62,131 bases of DNA, from the NCBI GenBank assembly GCA_030949945.1, contig JAUZRZ010000077.1, positions 1-62,131 of the forward strand. The letters are read 5' to 3'. The notes beneath the pieces are model-generated. The model was not told the DNA's origin, ran no database searches, and was given only the letters and a program-made list of their open reading frames with translations. Positions within the stretch are counted from its first letter, which is position 1; the number at the start of each line of letters is the position of its first letter. This DNA is from Sulfurimonas sp. (GTDB lineage Bacteria; Campylobacterota; Campylobacteria; Campylobacterales; Sulfurimonadaceae). The position numbers and the translations under genes were made by a program. This document shows, in pieces, positions 17,372 to 27,552 of this stretch.

Positions 17372-19354
17372 TTGAAGATTAAGTCCTTATCTTTGTTAAG
17401 TAAATTGTTTTTAGCATTTACCCCTGTAATCATTCTTTGTGTTGTTGTTCTGAGTATAGTAATATATAAACAGATTAGTTCTATCGAGCATACAGTTTAC
17501 ATACAAGAAAAAGAGCTTTTACAAAAACAAATTGCCTCTAACTTAAATGTTAAACTGGAATCTCTAAAAAATATTGTTATCTCTATCGCAAACAACAGTC
17601 GTGTTATAAATAGCATGTATGATGAGGAAAGGGATATAATATACCAAGAAATTTTTAGACTTCGAGAAGCCCTTAACCTAAATAAATCCTTTCACGAACC
17701 TTTAATTCAAGTTGTTGACTTGCAGTCTGCATCATATGTAAAGTCTTGGGATAAAAATGCTTATGGTGCTGATGTAAGTATGAGACAAAGTATACAAACA
17801 GTTCAAGAAACACTCAAGCCTTTTATTGGTTCTGAGGTTACTCGAGGTGGAATAATGATGGTTGCTGCTGCACCTCTTATTTATATAGAAGAAGATGAAG
17901 AGCCTGAATACCTTGGAAATATCGATTTTATCTTACGTTTTAATACTTTACTGTACAGCAAGAAAGATGTGACTGATACAAAAAAAATGCTAATTTTAGT
18001 GAATCAATCAAAGCTAGAAATAGCAAAGTATGTAACAAAACCAATCTTAGTTGATGACTATTATGTTGACCATGGTAATGAAGATATTGATGAAGAATTT
18101 GTAAAAGAGGTAAGAAATATTAATTTTACAGAACTAAATACAAATGGTTTTACAACAGACATAAATTATTTTTATACTAAAGTGGATATATTTAATAACC
18201 AAAAGAAAAAAATAGGAATGATGCTTGTTGCAAAACCTATAGATGAAGTAAAAAAAACAGCACAAGAAGCATCTTCGTCATTGATATCTCTAATGAGCCT
18301 CTTTTTACTTGTCAGCATAATCATTTTTATTGTGTTAATTGTAATAATTAGAGTGCTAATTCTTACACCTCTTAATGAACTTGCTGTAATATCAAAAGAG
18401 CTCTCATCGGGAAAAGGTGATTTAACAAAACGTCTTAAGCAAAAATCAGATGATGAAATAGGAAAAACTACATATTCATTTAATAACTTTATTCATAAAG
18501 TTCAAGCAATGGTTTTAGATGTTATTGTCTCCGGTCGAAAAACCTATACAGATATAGATGATGTTACAAAAAAATTGACTAAAATTCATGTTAAAATGGC
18601 TAAAGAGCGAGAATATCTTCAAAAAGCTATTGTGTCAAATGCAAATGTAAAAGTGATGATAGCACATGCCTTGGATGATAGCATACAGACTAGTGCTACA
18701 ATAGATAATGCTGTTAATGACCTAGTTGTAGTTGATAGTGATATAACACATCTTGTTGAGTTTGTAAATAATGTTTCAGAAAAAGAGAGTGAAATATCTA
18801 ATGCTCTTACAGAGTTAAGTAGTGAAGCAAGTAACGTAAAATCAGTATTGAGCATTATTGAAGATATTGCAGATCAAACAAACCTTTTAGCCTTAAACGC
18901 AGCTATCGAAGCAGCTAGGGCAGGTGAGCATGGTCGAGGATTTGCAGTTGTTGCCGATGAAGTACGTAAACTTGCTGAACGAACACAAAAAAGTTTGTCC
19001 GATATAAATGCAACTATCAGTATAATTCTCCAATCAATCACAGATGCAAGTGTCCAAATAGAGATGAATGCAAAATCTGTAATAAAACTTGTAGAACAAA
19101 CATCTGATGTAAGAGAAAAAGTTTTAAACACTTCTATCCATATGAAAGAGGCTTCAACTATTGCAAAGAACTCTGAGAGTATTGCACACTCTCTATCTAG
19201 TACTACAAATGAAATCATACAAAATATCAATGATGTCGACAGCTTGTCTATACAGAATAAGTCACTACTTGATGAAATTGAAATTGAAGTAAAAAATGTA
19301 CAAGAAGGTGCAAGTAACCTAAACCAACAATTAGGACTATTTAAAGTCGAATAA
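17372..19354 (+). CDS. Methyl-accepting chemotaxis protein
   Basis: This 660-residue transmembrane receptor starts at TTG behind TAGGAAA. TM1 lies near residues 11-31, followed by a periplasmic dCache-like sensor ([40 protein letters not shown]). TM2 lies near 305-330, then a HAMP domain ([34 protein letters not shown]). The signalling hairpin tip [20 protein letters not shown] is near 510, with [17 protein letters not shown] after it. It reports to CheW/CheA. The ligand is unknown. The 3' end overlaps the convergent MurF-N-like gene by about 18 bases. Confidence 0.92.
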   Translation: MKIKSLSLLSKLFLAFTPVIILCVVVLSIVIYKQISSIEHTVYIQEKELLQKQIASNLNVKLESLKNIVISIANNSRVINSMYDEERDIIYQEIFRLREALNLNKSFHEPLIQVVDLQSASYVKSWDKNAYGADVSMRQSIQTVQETLKPFIGSEVTRGGIMMVAAAPLIYIEEDEEPEYLGNIDFILRFNTLLYSKKDVTDTKKMLILVNQSKLEIAKYVTKPILVDDYYVDHGNEDIDEEFVKEVRNINFTELNTNGFTTDINYFYTKVDIFNNQKKKIGMMLVAKPIDEVKKTAQEASSSLISLMSLFLLVSIIIFIVLIVIIRVLILTPLNELAVISKELSSGKGDLTKRLKQKSDDEIGKTTYSFNNFIHKVQAMVLDVIVSGRKTYTDIDDVTKKLTKIHVKMAKEREYLQKAIVSNANVKVMIAHALDDSIQTSATIDNAVNDLVVVDSDITHLVEFVNNVSEKESEISNALTELSSEASNVKSVLSIIEDIADQTNLLALNAAIEAARAGEHGRGFAVVADEVRKLAERTQKSLSDINATISIILQSITDASVQIEMNAKSVIKLVEQTSDVREKVLNTSIHMKEASTIAKNSESIAHSLSSTTNEIIQNINDVDSLSIQNKSLLDEIEIEVKNVQEGASNLNQQLGLFKVE

Positions 19355-20353
19355 ACTTGGCTGCACTTGGAGGCTTACATACTTTTGAAGTATATTCTTG
19401 TCTACACCAATAATTAATGCGAAGTGAAAGTGATGTTCTTTTAGAGATTTAAGAATTTTATTTTTATTTTTATAAATAACTAAAGATTCTTTATCTACTA
19501 TTTTATCAATAAGTTTTTTTTCATTTTGGGGCACTACATACACAATTTTTGCCCACCTTGCTTCACTCTGAAGAAATGTTATCTGAGATTCAACAAGAGC
19601 AGTCTCTTTTTCAAATATCAGAACCTTATCACTTGTACCAAACTCTTTAATCTCAAACTTTTTATTTGTAAACACAGCTTCAAAGTGACCAATAGGTGTA
19701 AACTTACGAAGTCTATAATTAATTTTCAGTGTGTTAAAGAGTTCTAAAAGTACCTCTAAATAAGATATGAAAAATGGTGATATTAGCTGTCTCTCATAAA
19801 AAATATCATTATATATAAAAGATGTCTCAAATAGTGTTTGCTCAATTATATTTATATTATTATATGTAGTATTTGATAGTTTTATTGTTTTGGTAAATAT
19901 CTCTTTATCACTCAGTCTAGAGCAAAATAAAATACAAGAAGAGTCTTCGATATTCCACAATTGTTTTGCTATTTCAACAATATTTCCACTAATGGCGATA
20001 AAACGGGGTTCAGTTACAACTTGCAGAGCAAGTTTGAGTACAATTTCATTTGTCTCATAAACTTTTACACTCTTATCAAGAAGCTTAAAACGCAGGAGTC
20101 GTTTGAGGGCATCCTCAAGATTTTGAACTTTGATCCAAGCTATTTCACTATCACTAATTTGTGTTGGTTTACTAAAAACAATACCATATGCACCATTTAA
20201 AATGGCATCTTCTATGCTAGACTCATCAAACGCAAGAAATAAATCACCGCGTTTGACATTTTTCACATCAAAGACTATATCTGTAAAACTACTTACAAAT
20301 GGATCATTTAAAAGTTTAGCATGTGTAAGTGCGAGGACATTTTGAAGTCTCAT
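19337..20353 (-). CDS. MurF N-domain-like protein without the ligase P-loop
   Basis: The first 110 residues resemble the N-terminal substrate domain of MurE/MurF ([49 protein letters not shown]). Where the Mur ligases have GTNGKT-type ATP binding, this protein has only [20 protein letters not shown], which lacks Lys-Thr. The remainder (about 200 residues) has no motif I know. It is translated from four bases inside the metG end and is cotranscribed with it. It could be a non-catalytic Mur-like partner; that is speculation. Length 338. Confidence 0.55.
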   Translation of the reverse strand: MRLQNVLALTHAKLLNDPFVSSFTDIVFDVKNVKRGDLFLAFDESSIEDAILNGAYGIVFSKPTQISDSEIAWIKVQNLEDALKRLLRFKLLDKSVKVYETNEIVLKLALQVVTEPRFIAISGNIVEIAKQLWNIEDSSCILFCSRLSDKEIFTKTIKLSNTTYNNINIIEQTLFETSFIYNDIFYERQLISPFFISYLEVLLELFNTLKINYRLRKFTPIGHFEAVFTNKKFEIKEFGTSDKVLIFEKETALVESQITFLQSEARWAKIVYVVPQNEKKLIDKIVDKESLVIYKNKNKILKSLKEHHFHFALIIGVDKNILQKYVSLQVQPSLFDFK

Positions 20354-22306
20354 CCAATTGGTGTACCTGCCTTTTTAGGTTTTTCTGGTCTTACTAAACA
20401 AAGACCATCTTCATCCTTAGCAGCAAGAAGCATTCCCTCTGACATTATTCCCATCAGTTTTGCAGGTTTTAGGTTAGCAACTACACAGACTTGAGTCTCT
20501 ACAAGCGACTCAGCAGAATAAAACTCTCTAATTCCCGCTACAATTTGGCGTGTGTCATTTTCACCAAGACTCACTTTTAACTTGAGGAGTTTTTTACTCT
20601 TTGGAACTTCCTCTGCTTCTATCACAGTTCCTACTTTTAGTGATGTCTCAAAAAACTGACCTATTTCGATAAGGTTATCATCAAAACTAGCAGAAGAATC
20701 AAACTTCTCTTTTTTCTTTGAAGTTTTTTCTTGCTTCTCTTTAGGAGGGTTTGGTTTTGCATTAGGAGCTTCAGGCATTAAAGGCTCTTCAACACGAGGA
20801 AAAAGTGGAGGAACTTTTTTAATATTAAACAATTTCAATATTCCCTTGTCAATTACTAAGCTCTTATAACTGTCATTATTTATCTCAAAGTTTAAAGCAT
20901 CAGCAATAGTTGCAGTCGTTTTTGGCATAATAGGGGAGAGCATAATAGCTGCTTTTGCTAAGATATTTGCTACAAGGGCAACAGTTGCAAGTGCTGCATC
21001 TTTTTCATTATTTTTTATTTTCACCCATGGTTCATGCTCTGTAATTGCAGTATTACCGATAGAAAATAGTCTCCAAAGTTCTTCTAGGTATCTATGCATC
21101 TGCATCTCTTTCATATACCCATCTAATGAATCTAAAACTTTATTCATAGCTTCTAACTCTTTTGTATGGTACTTCTCTACATTAACACTATCTATCTCAT
21201 ACTCAGAATACTTTCCACTCATTCCAATTATACGATTGAGTAAATTTCCTAAATCATTTGATAATTCAGAGTTAATTCTGTCAATAAATGCACGTTGAGA
21301 AAAGTCACCATCTTGTCCAAATGGAACTTCGCGAAGCATAAAATAACGTAAATTTTCAACACCATAAGCATCTGCAACTTCTTTTGGAGAGACTACATTT
21401 CCTTTAGATTTACTCATCTTTTCACCATCACGAGTCCACCAACCATGTGCACCAATCGTTTGAGGCAAAGGCAGGTCAAGACTCATTAAAAATGCAGGCC
21501 AATAAATAGCATGAAAACGCAGTATATCTTTACCAACAAACTGAACAGATGCAGGCCAAAAGTCCATATTAGCATCATCTTTACCATAACCGAGTGCTGT
21601 AATATAGTTAAGTAGTGCATCTAACCATACATACATAACATGTTTATCATCATGAAGAGACTCTGGCATTTTTACACCCCAAGTAAAAGATGTACGAGTA
21701 ACAGAGAGGTCAGCGAAGTCCACCTTTTACAAAGTTTTTAACCTCATTTGCACGTGAACGTGGCATAATAAAATCAGGGTTATCTTCATAATGTTTGAGA
21801 AGTTTATCTTCATATTCTGAGAGTTTAAAGAAATAACTTTCTTCTTTTACTATACTTGTCGAACGACCGCAGTCAGGACAGAACTCAGCATCTAAAAGTT
21901 GTGTTTCAGGGAAAAATGTTTCGCAACTCACACAATAATGACCCTCATAAAAGTCTTTGTAAATATCACCCTTATCAAACATCTTTAAAAATGCTTTTTG
22001 AACACCAGCCATATGATCTTTATCTGTAGTACGAATAAACTTGCTATAACTTATCTCAAACTCATCCCAAAGATCTTTAAAGGTAGCACTAATCTCGTTT
22101 GCAAAAATTTGTGTATCTTTACCATGCTTTTGTGCAGACTCTTCTATCTTCTGTCCATGTTCATCAGTACCAGTTAAAAAGTAAGTCTCATTTCCTTTGA
22201 GTCTTTCATATCTAGCAGTTGTATCAGCTATAAAAGTAGTGTAAGCATGTCCGATATGTGCTTCACCATTCACATAGTATATAGGTGTTGTTATATATTT
22301 ACTCAA
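20350..22306 (-). CDS. metG: Methionyl-tRNA synthetase (frameshifted)
   Basis: MetRS charges tRNA-Met. The first part has the HIGH motif (NGEAHIGHAYT) and the zinc knuckle CVSCETFFPETQLLDAEFCP followed by DCGR. The second has the anticodon-binding helices, the KMSKS loop GEKMSKSKGNVV and a C-terminal tRNA-binding OB domain (KVGTVIEAEEVPKSKKLLKL). The frame breaks at about 21715, where KGGLR is followed by a stop. Removing one T in CTTCGCTGACC gives KGGLRDLSVTRTSFTWGV. The full length would be about 652 residues. One inserted base in an essential gene is probably a sequencing error. Confidence 0.92.
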
Positions 22307-22361
22307 TTTTTTGTCCTGTCAAATGTATTGCTGTAATTTTATCTAAATAGTCTTAGGTTTA

Positions 22362-23392
22362 TTAAAACTCAAACCCACCAGTGCTACCCTTAGACATTGA
22401 GTTGTAAACAGCTTTTACATACTCATCTCTAATAGGGCACCCAAAGTAAGACTCACAAAGACTACAGCTTTTATGAGCTTTCTCTTTTGACAAGCTTGAA
22501 GTTTTTGTATCATCTCATCAAGATAGAGTTCAAACTTATCTTTTGTCTGTTCATGCATTTTTGCATAAACCTCTTTTACTCTATCTATTTCATAGTCTGA
22601 ACCAAAAAAGCAGATTGCAGTATCATGAATATGGGAGTGACCCAAAGTCATAAGATCTACTTTTCCATCAATTGCTCCACCACCTGACTTCTCATATATG
22701 AAAGCAAAAGGAAACACTTCAAATAAACGACGTAATTTTCCTTCTGGTTTATCACTTGTTCCAGGGTAAGAAAAAAGTCCTCCACCTTTAAGAAGAATTT
22801 GGTGTAAGTCTGGAACCATGCCACCTGAATAACGAAGACGGTAACCCTCAGAGAAGAAACCATCTATCATCTTTTTATGATACGGTGCCCAGTTTTGCTG
22901 AGTTCCTCCTGGAGCCATTAGTTTACCCTTGGCACCCAGTCTTATCTCTTTTACAAACTCAAATGCACCATTTTGAAGAAGGTAGAGTTTTGTTTTATTC
23001 TCGGCAAACACCATCTCAACACGTGGACCATGGACGACATAACAAGATGCTACCATATGTGATGCTCCAAATTCACCTTCATATATGCCGTAGATAGAAC
23101 CAACACTAAGGTTTACATCGACTAGTGATGAACCATCAAGAGGGTCATAAGCAACAAAATATTTTCCATTCTCATTTAAAACCATCTCTTTTTCTTTCTC
23201 TTCACTTGCTATCGTGTGAATAGAAGATACCTTGGCAAATTCTTCTTGAATAATCAAATCACACTGAATATCAAGTTGTAATTGTGTTTCACCAGAACTA
23301 TTTTCTAGCTGTGAATACCCTATATCTTTTACATCAATAGCATCTTTTATTCTTATTGCACTTCTTTGTATAGCATCAAATATATCTCTCAT
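22362..23392 (-). CDS. fbp: Fructose-1,6-bisphosphatase class I (C-terminal frameshift)
   Basis: FBPase performs the last irreversible step of gluconeogenesis and serves hexose synthesis in autotrophs. Motifs: [19 protein letters not shown], the metal site [20 protein letters not shown] and the substrate region [20 protein letters not shown]. As written, the frame ends at 22415 with a strange tail, [14 protein letters not shown]. Adding one A near 22495 restores [20 protein letters not shown] and [20 protein letters not shown], ending FEF at 22362-22364. That tail has three Cys and may be a small metal-binding extension. It sits between metG and mobB on the same strand. Confidence 0.88.
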
Positions 23393-23404
23393 TTTTTTCC
23401 TTTT

Positions 23405-23908
23405 TTAAACTTTTTTTGCATTTGTCAGTATCCACTCAATAACTTCTTCGGCATTATTTAAGTCAAGTACATCTATGTTACTCGGTAGATTATTAGCGCT
23501 TAAATCCACACTTGAATCAGTTGCCAAAGCATCCATATAGCTAAAGTAGTCACTATCAAGAAACTTTCTAAATACACTAATTCTAGGTAATGGTAAGTTT
23601 TTTAAACCCTCAACAAGTAAAACATCAAACTCCTTAAAAAGTCTTATCATATCATCAAGTTCAGAGTGCTCTTGTGAAAAGTAAGTTGTACGAGTAGGGG
23701 AGGTAACAATAACCTCGGCACCTGTGTCACTAAACTTATAACTATCTTTACCCTCAACATCAAAATGTGCCTTATCTTTTGGGTCGTGTTTAATAATAGC
23801 TACTTTTAGTTTATGCTCATGTATCAGCTTCCTTGCTACTTTTAAAATAAGGGTAGTCTTTCCACTGTTTGAGGGTCCAGTAAATGCTACTGCTAATCTT
23901 TTACTCAC
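23405..23908 (-). CDS. mobB: Molybdopterin-guanine dinucleotide biosynthesis protein MobB
   Basis: MobB is a small GTPase that assists MobA in making the guanine dinucleotide form of the molybdenum cofactor used by nitrate, formate and similar oxidoreductases. The P-loop AFTGPSNSGKTTLI lies at residues 8-21, followed by VAIIKHDPKDKAHFD and LVEGLKNLPLPRI. Its 167 residues are typical. It lies 12 bp upstream of fbp in the same direction and is divergent from a small lipoprotein gene. Confidence 0.9.
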   Translation of the reverse strand: MSKRLAVAFTGPSNSGKTTLILKVARKLIHEHKLKVAIIKHDPKDKAHFDVEGKDSYKFSDTGAEVIVTSPTRTTYFSQEHSELDDMIRLFKEFDVLLVEGLKNLPLPRISVFRKFLDSDYFSYMDALATDSSVDLSANNLPSNIDVLDLNNAEEVIEWILTNAKKV

Positions 23909-23965
23909 TTTTAACTTCCCTTATTGAAATTTTAATTGATTATACAAAAGAAGAGTTTAATAAGA

Positions 23966-23971
23966 TATAAT
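23966..23971 (+). promoter_or_regulatory. Candidate -10 box before small lipoprotein gene
   Basis: TATAAT lies 22 bp before the ATG at 23994 and just ahead of the AAGAGGAT ribosome site. The region upstream is A/T-rich without a clear -35 box, as is usual for sigma-70 promoters in this phylum. Confidence 0.45.
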
Positions 23972-23993
23972 TCTCAACCAATAAGAGGATAAA

Positions 23994-24455
23994 ATGAAAA
24001 CTTTTTTAACTATAAACATATTTTTACTACTTTTTAGTGCATGTTCTTACGATAATGCCTTTTCTCGTTTTGATATTTCACAGACAGAGAGAGGAGTGAA
24101 GAGAGTATTGTAAGTGCAAAGATATATAAGCAAAAGAGTGTGGCTGGGTATAATAACCTGTGTATATCTCAACAGTGTCTATCCCCAAAAATACAAAGAT
24201 GGTGAGTACTTTTATATCTACTTATATGCTAAAGAGTCCAATGCTCCTATGAATTTTATTCTCAACGGTAAAAATGCAAGTTTTGTAAAAGAACTTACAC
24301 CAAATAATGAATTTACCTCACTGACTGATTCTAAAGATGATTGGCAAAATTATTATTTAGTTAAATTTGCACCACAAAAAGCTACACAGTTAAAACTTAT
24401 CGCAAAAATTGCAAACTTTTCATCAAATCCAATCATATTTCAAAAAGAGAACTAA
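23994..24455 (+). CDS. Small putative lipoprotein (frameshifted)
   Basis: An ATG at 23994 behind AAGAGGAT opens a lipoprotein signal, MKTFLTINIFLLLFSAC, with Cys17 as lipid site. The frame then stops at VKRVL. Two local shifts (near 24095 and 24145) let it continue as ESIVSAKIYKQKSVAG, then CVYLNSVYPQKYKDGEYFYI and YLYAKESNAPMNFILNGK to the stop at 24455. The mature part of about 135 residues is beta-rich by composition. I do not recognise a family. It is divergent from mobB and convergent with yggT. Confidence 0.6.
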
Positions 24456-24459
24456 GTAC

Positions 24460-24744
24460 TTAAAGAGAACGAAGTAAACTATTAAGTATTACGATTATAA
24501 CCTGTAGCCCAATAATAAGAATTAGCGGGGCTAAGTCTAAATTATTAAAATCAGTCCTAATAAATTTTCTTACAAATGCATATACTGGATCTGTAATTCT
24601 GTGAAGAAACTGTACTATAGGGTTATAAGGATCAGGGTTCACAAAACTTAAAAGAGCTGCAATTATAAGCACCCAAATATAAACACTAATCAAACTTATT
24701 AAAATCCCACCTACACCTTGAACTATCTCTATTATCATATCCAT
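24460..24744 (-). CDS. YggT family membrane protein
   Basis: The 94 residues contain two hydrophobic segments (GVGGILISLISVYIWVLIIA; LAPLILIIGLQVIIVILNSL) around the conserved cytoplasmic stretch FVNPDPYNPIVQFLHRITDP, the YggT signature. YggT proteins have been linked to osmotic tolerance and, by neighbourhood, to cell division. It shares its start region with the end of the gltX paralogue, so the two are coupled. Confidence 0.85.
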   Translation of the reverse strand: MDMIIEIVQGVGGILISLISVYIWVLIIAALLSFVNPDPYNPIVQFLHRITDPVYAFVRKFIRTDFNNLDLAPLILIIGLQVIIVILNSLLRSL

Positions 24745-26015
24745 TATTTTACAATCTCCCCAATATAATTTTTAATGTATTTGTATATCTCAGCTATATC
24801 TGGACCATCTTGTGCATTTGTAAGTAATATATAAAGTGCATCTGCAAAAATCTCTTCTTTGAGTGCAGACTCTTTCATAATATAACTCTTAAACTCCTCA
24901 TACTGATCAAAGTAGGGTGCATCTATAATGATAGCTTTAATTATATCAGTTGATTCTTTTAAAGCTTCTGGAACAGTCCGTTTGGTAAATATGGGAGCAA
25001 TTTTGTCTTTTAATTCTCTAGTAGTATACACATCTTGGAGATAAACACGAGCAAGTTCACCTATCTCTGCATCAGCAAAGCCAACATAACGCGAAAGTTC
25101 TTTAACATCAAGTAATTTGAGGTGTTCTCTATTTATATATTTTAACATCTCCATATCAAAAGGAGCAGGGCTCGTTGATATTTTAGATAAATCAAACCAC
25201 TCAATAGCTTGAGCAATAGTAAATATCTCTTTTGGTGCTTGAGTCCCAATTGATATTAAATAATTTGATATAGCTTCAGGTAAAAAACCTCTCTCGAGTA
25301 AAGACTTTACACTCAAAGAGTCATTGTCTAAAATGTTTGGGATATGAGCATACTCTATTTTTTTATTATAACTCAAAGAGTCTCTAATATGTTCTTGAAT
25401 AGGTGCCTTATCTATATGATCTTCACTACGAATAACAAGACTAATATCATTAAGCATATCATCAACAGCAGATGAAAAATTGTATGTTGGTATTTTAGTT
25501 TGACTCAGGATAATAAAACTATCCAATGCCTCTTGCTCAAAATTCATTTTCCCTTGAACCTTATCATCAACTACTATTGCACTGTCTGGTCTTGTTATAC
25601 GAATAGTAAAGGGGTTAGTATTGTCAATAACAAGTTCGGCAGGAAGACTACGACAAGCATCATCATATAAGTATACTTTGTTAGCAACTTTTGCTTCTTC
25701 TTTTTTCTTTGCTAACCACTCATCAGAACAAAAACAAGAAAAAGCCTTTTTTTCATGGACTAACTGCAGAGCCATAGCCGAGTGAAAACGAACATTTTGG
25801 CTTTGGTAGATAACTTGGGAATAACTTATACCAAAAAGATCAAGGGTATCAAGTATCTCTTGATCTTTACCTTCTACATTGTTTTGCTTATCAGTATCGT
25901 CAATACGAACTATTAACTCTTCTTTTCTTTGGTGTGCAACAAGATAGTTAAAAAGGGCAATACGCAAGCTAGTAATATTCATATCACCTGTTGGACTTGG
26001 TGCAAATCTAAGCAT
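24744..26015 (-). CDS. gltX: Glutamyl-tRNA synthetase paralogue lacking HIGH and KMSKS signatures
   Basis: Overall this is a class I GluRS of about 423 residues: MLRFAPSPTGDM at the start, then RIDDTDKQNNVEGKDQEIL, SFIILSQTKIPTYNF, LVIRSEDHIDKAPIQEH and a C-terminal anticodon domain ending KNYIGEIVK. Two hallmarks are missing. Where GluRS has HIGN or similar after SPTGDM, residues 13-16 are NITS. Where GKKMSKRD should precede SVKSLLERGFLP, the text is ILDNDSLSVKSLL, so about ten residues including KMSKR are absent. The frame is intact and the rest aligned smoothly, so simple sequencing error is unlikely. It may be an inactive or repurposed copy. A longer start at 26135 would cross the tRNA gene and is rejected. 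Confidence 0.82.
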   Translation of the reverse strand: MLRFAPSPTGDMNITSLRIALFNYLVAHQRKEELIVRIDDTDKQNNVEGKDQEILDTLDLFGISYSQVIYQSQNVRFHSAMALQLVHEKKAFSCFCSDEWLAKKKEEAKVANKVYLYDDACRSLPAELVIDNTNPFTIRITRPDSAIVVDDKVQGKMNFEQEALDSFIILSQTKIPTYNFSSAVDDMLNDISLVIRSEDHIDKAPIQEHIRDSLSYNKKIEYAHIPNILDNDSLSVKSLLERGFLPEAISNYLISIGTQAPKEIFTIAQAIEWFDLSKISTSPAPFDMEMLKYINREHLKLLDVKELSRYVGFADAEIGELARVYLQDVYTTRELKDKIAPIFTKRTVPEALKESTDIIKAIIIDAPYFDQYEEFKSYIMKESALKEEIFADALYILLTNAQDGPDIAEIYKYIKNYIGEIVK

Positions 26016-26100
26016 TAAAATTCCTAAAAAATATTTTTGTAATTTTATCAAATTTTTGATTAATATATGTTGAGTTTGATTGTTTATTATGAAGTGTAAG

Positions 26101-26175
26101 TGGTGACCCCGAGGAGAATTGAACTCCTGTAACATGGATGAAAACCATGGATCCTAACCGCTAGACGACGGGGCC
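26101..26175 (-). tRNA. tRNA-Glu (UUC)
   Basis: The - strand sequence folds into a full cloverleaf. Acceptor GGCCCCG pairs with CGGGGTC (one G-T pair), CCA is encoded, the T loop is GTTCAATTC, and the anticodon stem CATGG/CCATG holds the loop TTTTCAT with anticodon TTC. It lies 86 bp upstream of the glutamyl-tRNA synthetase paralogue on the same strand. Confidence 0.96.
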
Positions 26176-26201
26176 ACTTTCAACTGTTTTGTTGAGCCGA
26201 A

Positions 26202-26207
26202 ATTATA
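26202..26207 (-). promoter_or_regulatory. Candidate -10 box of tRNA-Glu
   Basis: TATAAT on the - strand lies 27 bp before the first base of tRNA-Glu. The upstream text is A/T-rich without a good -35 match. Confidence 0.45.
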
Positions 26208-26253
26208 TAGATTTTATGCTTAATAAAACATAAAACCTATAATATATTTCGTT

Positions 26254-26798
26254 TTAGTCGTAAAAACTACGTAATGCTCTAATAATTACAGCATTTTTAG
26301 AGATACTTTCTGCTTTAGCATTTTCATTTACTGTGTCATAAATATCTAAAGGAAGAGAAATTGAAAATGTTTTTGTTTCTATTTTCTTCTTTTTTGCTAC
26401 CATTGCTGCAACACCACTTAAAAGTTCTATAATCTTTTTGTATCAATAGGTTTTTGAATAAAACTGTTAACACCAACTTCTATTGACTCAGAAATCTTCT
26501 CAATATCGTTACTTGCTGAAATAACAATAATAATTTGAGTGGGATTAATCTCGCGTATTTTTCGAGAAAGCTCAATTCCATCCATTCCTGGCATTACAAT
26601 ATCTACGAAAACAATGTCTGGTTTGTTTTGTGCATAAAATTTGAGGGCAGATTCTCCATCAAAATATGAATCAACACTAGAAAAAAAGTTTTTAAATGTT
26701 GAACTTAGTAGCTCATTAGCTACTTTTTCATCTTCTACTACCATAGCCGATAGTTTTTTAGTCTGTTCTGTGAGTTGAATTAAATCTACACTACTCAT
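26254..26798 (-). CDS. Response regulator: receiver domain followed by RHH DNA-binding domain (frameshifted or two overlapping genes)
   Basis: The first 123 codons form a complete receiver: acidic pocket VVEDE, phospho-acceptor Asp66 in IVFVDIVMPGMDG and Lys116 in IQKPID. The frame stops after IDTKRL. One added A in the run ACAAAAAGATT makes it continue as KKIIELLSGVAAMVAKKKK and TKTFSISLPLDIYDTVNENA to KNAVIIRALRSFYD, a ribbon-helix-helix (CopG/Arc-like) DNA-binding domain, ending at 26254. The joined protein of about 181 residues would be an unusual receiver-RHH regulator. Alternatively the RHH part is a separate 49-codon gene starting at ATG 26403. No histidine kinase is adjacent. Confidence 0.65.
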
Positions 26799-26921
26799 TT
26801 TAATATCCTTACTTAATTTAATTGTCTTGAAATAATAACCTAAAAACCATTAGTAATTATAACAGATAGTAACAAAGAAAAAATTATTGTTCTATAAGTG
26901 CCTAAAATAGGGGGATTTAAT

Positions 26922-27134
26922 CTAATTGTTTTTATCTTTTTTAAACTGTTCTAGCCACTCATCATCAGCCTGTAAATGTGTTTCTTTTTGATCTAGAAGG
27001 GAGCCTATTATACTTATAAGTGTTTTTTCATCCATAAATTTTAGTAAATCAGGATTAATTGTTGTAGTTGAAATATTCTCATGGCTATTTAACAACTGCT
27101 GTATATCTATAATTAATTGTTCTTTTGTACTCAT
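26922..27134 (-). CDS. Small acidic protein, unknown function
   Basis: This 70-residue protein is soluble, acidic and largely helical by composition (STKEQLIIDIQQLLNSHEN, FMDEKTLISIIGSLLDQKE). No motif is recognised. It follows the DUF3147 gene by 12 bp on the same strand behind a good AGGAGG ribosome site, and precedes the receiver/RHH gene, so it may belong to a small operon with either. Confidence 0.6.
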   Translation of the reverse strand: MSTKEQLIIDIQQLLNSHENISTTTINPDLLKFMDEKTLISIIGSLLDQKETHLQADDEWLEQFKKDKNN

Positions 27135-27146
27135 TTCATACCTCCT

Positions 27147-27497
27147 TTAAAGGTCAATTCCAAATTTGCCAAGAATAAAAACGACACTATAGTAAGCAAA
27201 CATTGTCATAGCTATTGATACAAGCATACTTGGATAAAAACCAAATCCTTTTTTTACAAGTAATGGAAAAGCTATAAATAGTGTCATTGATGGTGCTATT
27301 AACCAAACAATTCTATTTGAAAACTCCACAGCACTATTATTATTTCCCGTATCTATATACATCCATGTCATAGCTAATATAGAAACTAAAGGGATAGCTG
27401 CTAATAATGCACCCATTAAGCTGCTTCGCTTTGCTATTTCAGATATAAGCACAATCAAGAGAGCCGTTATTATCAGTTTAGTAGCATAGTAAATCAT
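27147..27497 (-). CDS. DUF3147 family membrane protein
   Basis: The 116 residues form four membrane segments (YYATKLIITALLIVLISEIA; LMGALLAAIPLVSILAMTWM; VWLIAPSMTLFIAFPLLV; MLVSIAMTMFAYYSVVFIL). The motif SLMGALLAAIPLVSIL and the overall layout match DUF3147, an inner-membrane family without an established role. It is cotranscribed with the small acidic protein downstream. Confidence 0.75.
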   Translation of the reverse strand: MIYYATKLIITALLIVLISEIAKRSSLMGALLAAIPLVSILAMTWMYIDTGNNNSAVEFSNRIVWLIAPSMTLFIAFPLLVKKGFGFYPSMLVSIAMTMFAYYSVVFILGKFGIDL

Positions 27498-27552
27498 TTC
27501 ATTCCTTCTGTTTTTAGATTATTGGTTAACATAATGTAAATTCTCTTGAAAA

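Noticed and set aside
26016..26135. Upstream extension of the gltX paralogue
   Set aside because: It would run into the tRNA-Glu gene, and MLRFAPSPTG at 26015 is the family start.
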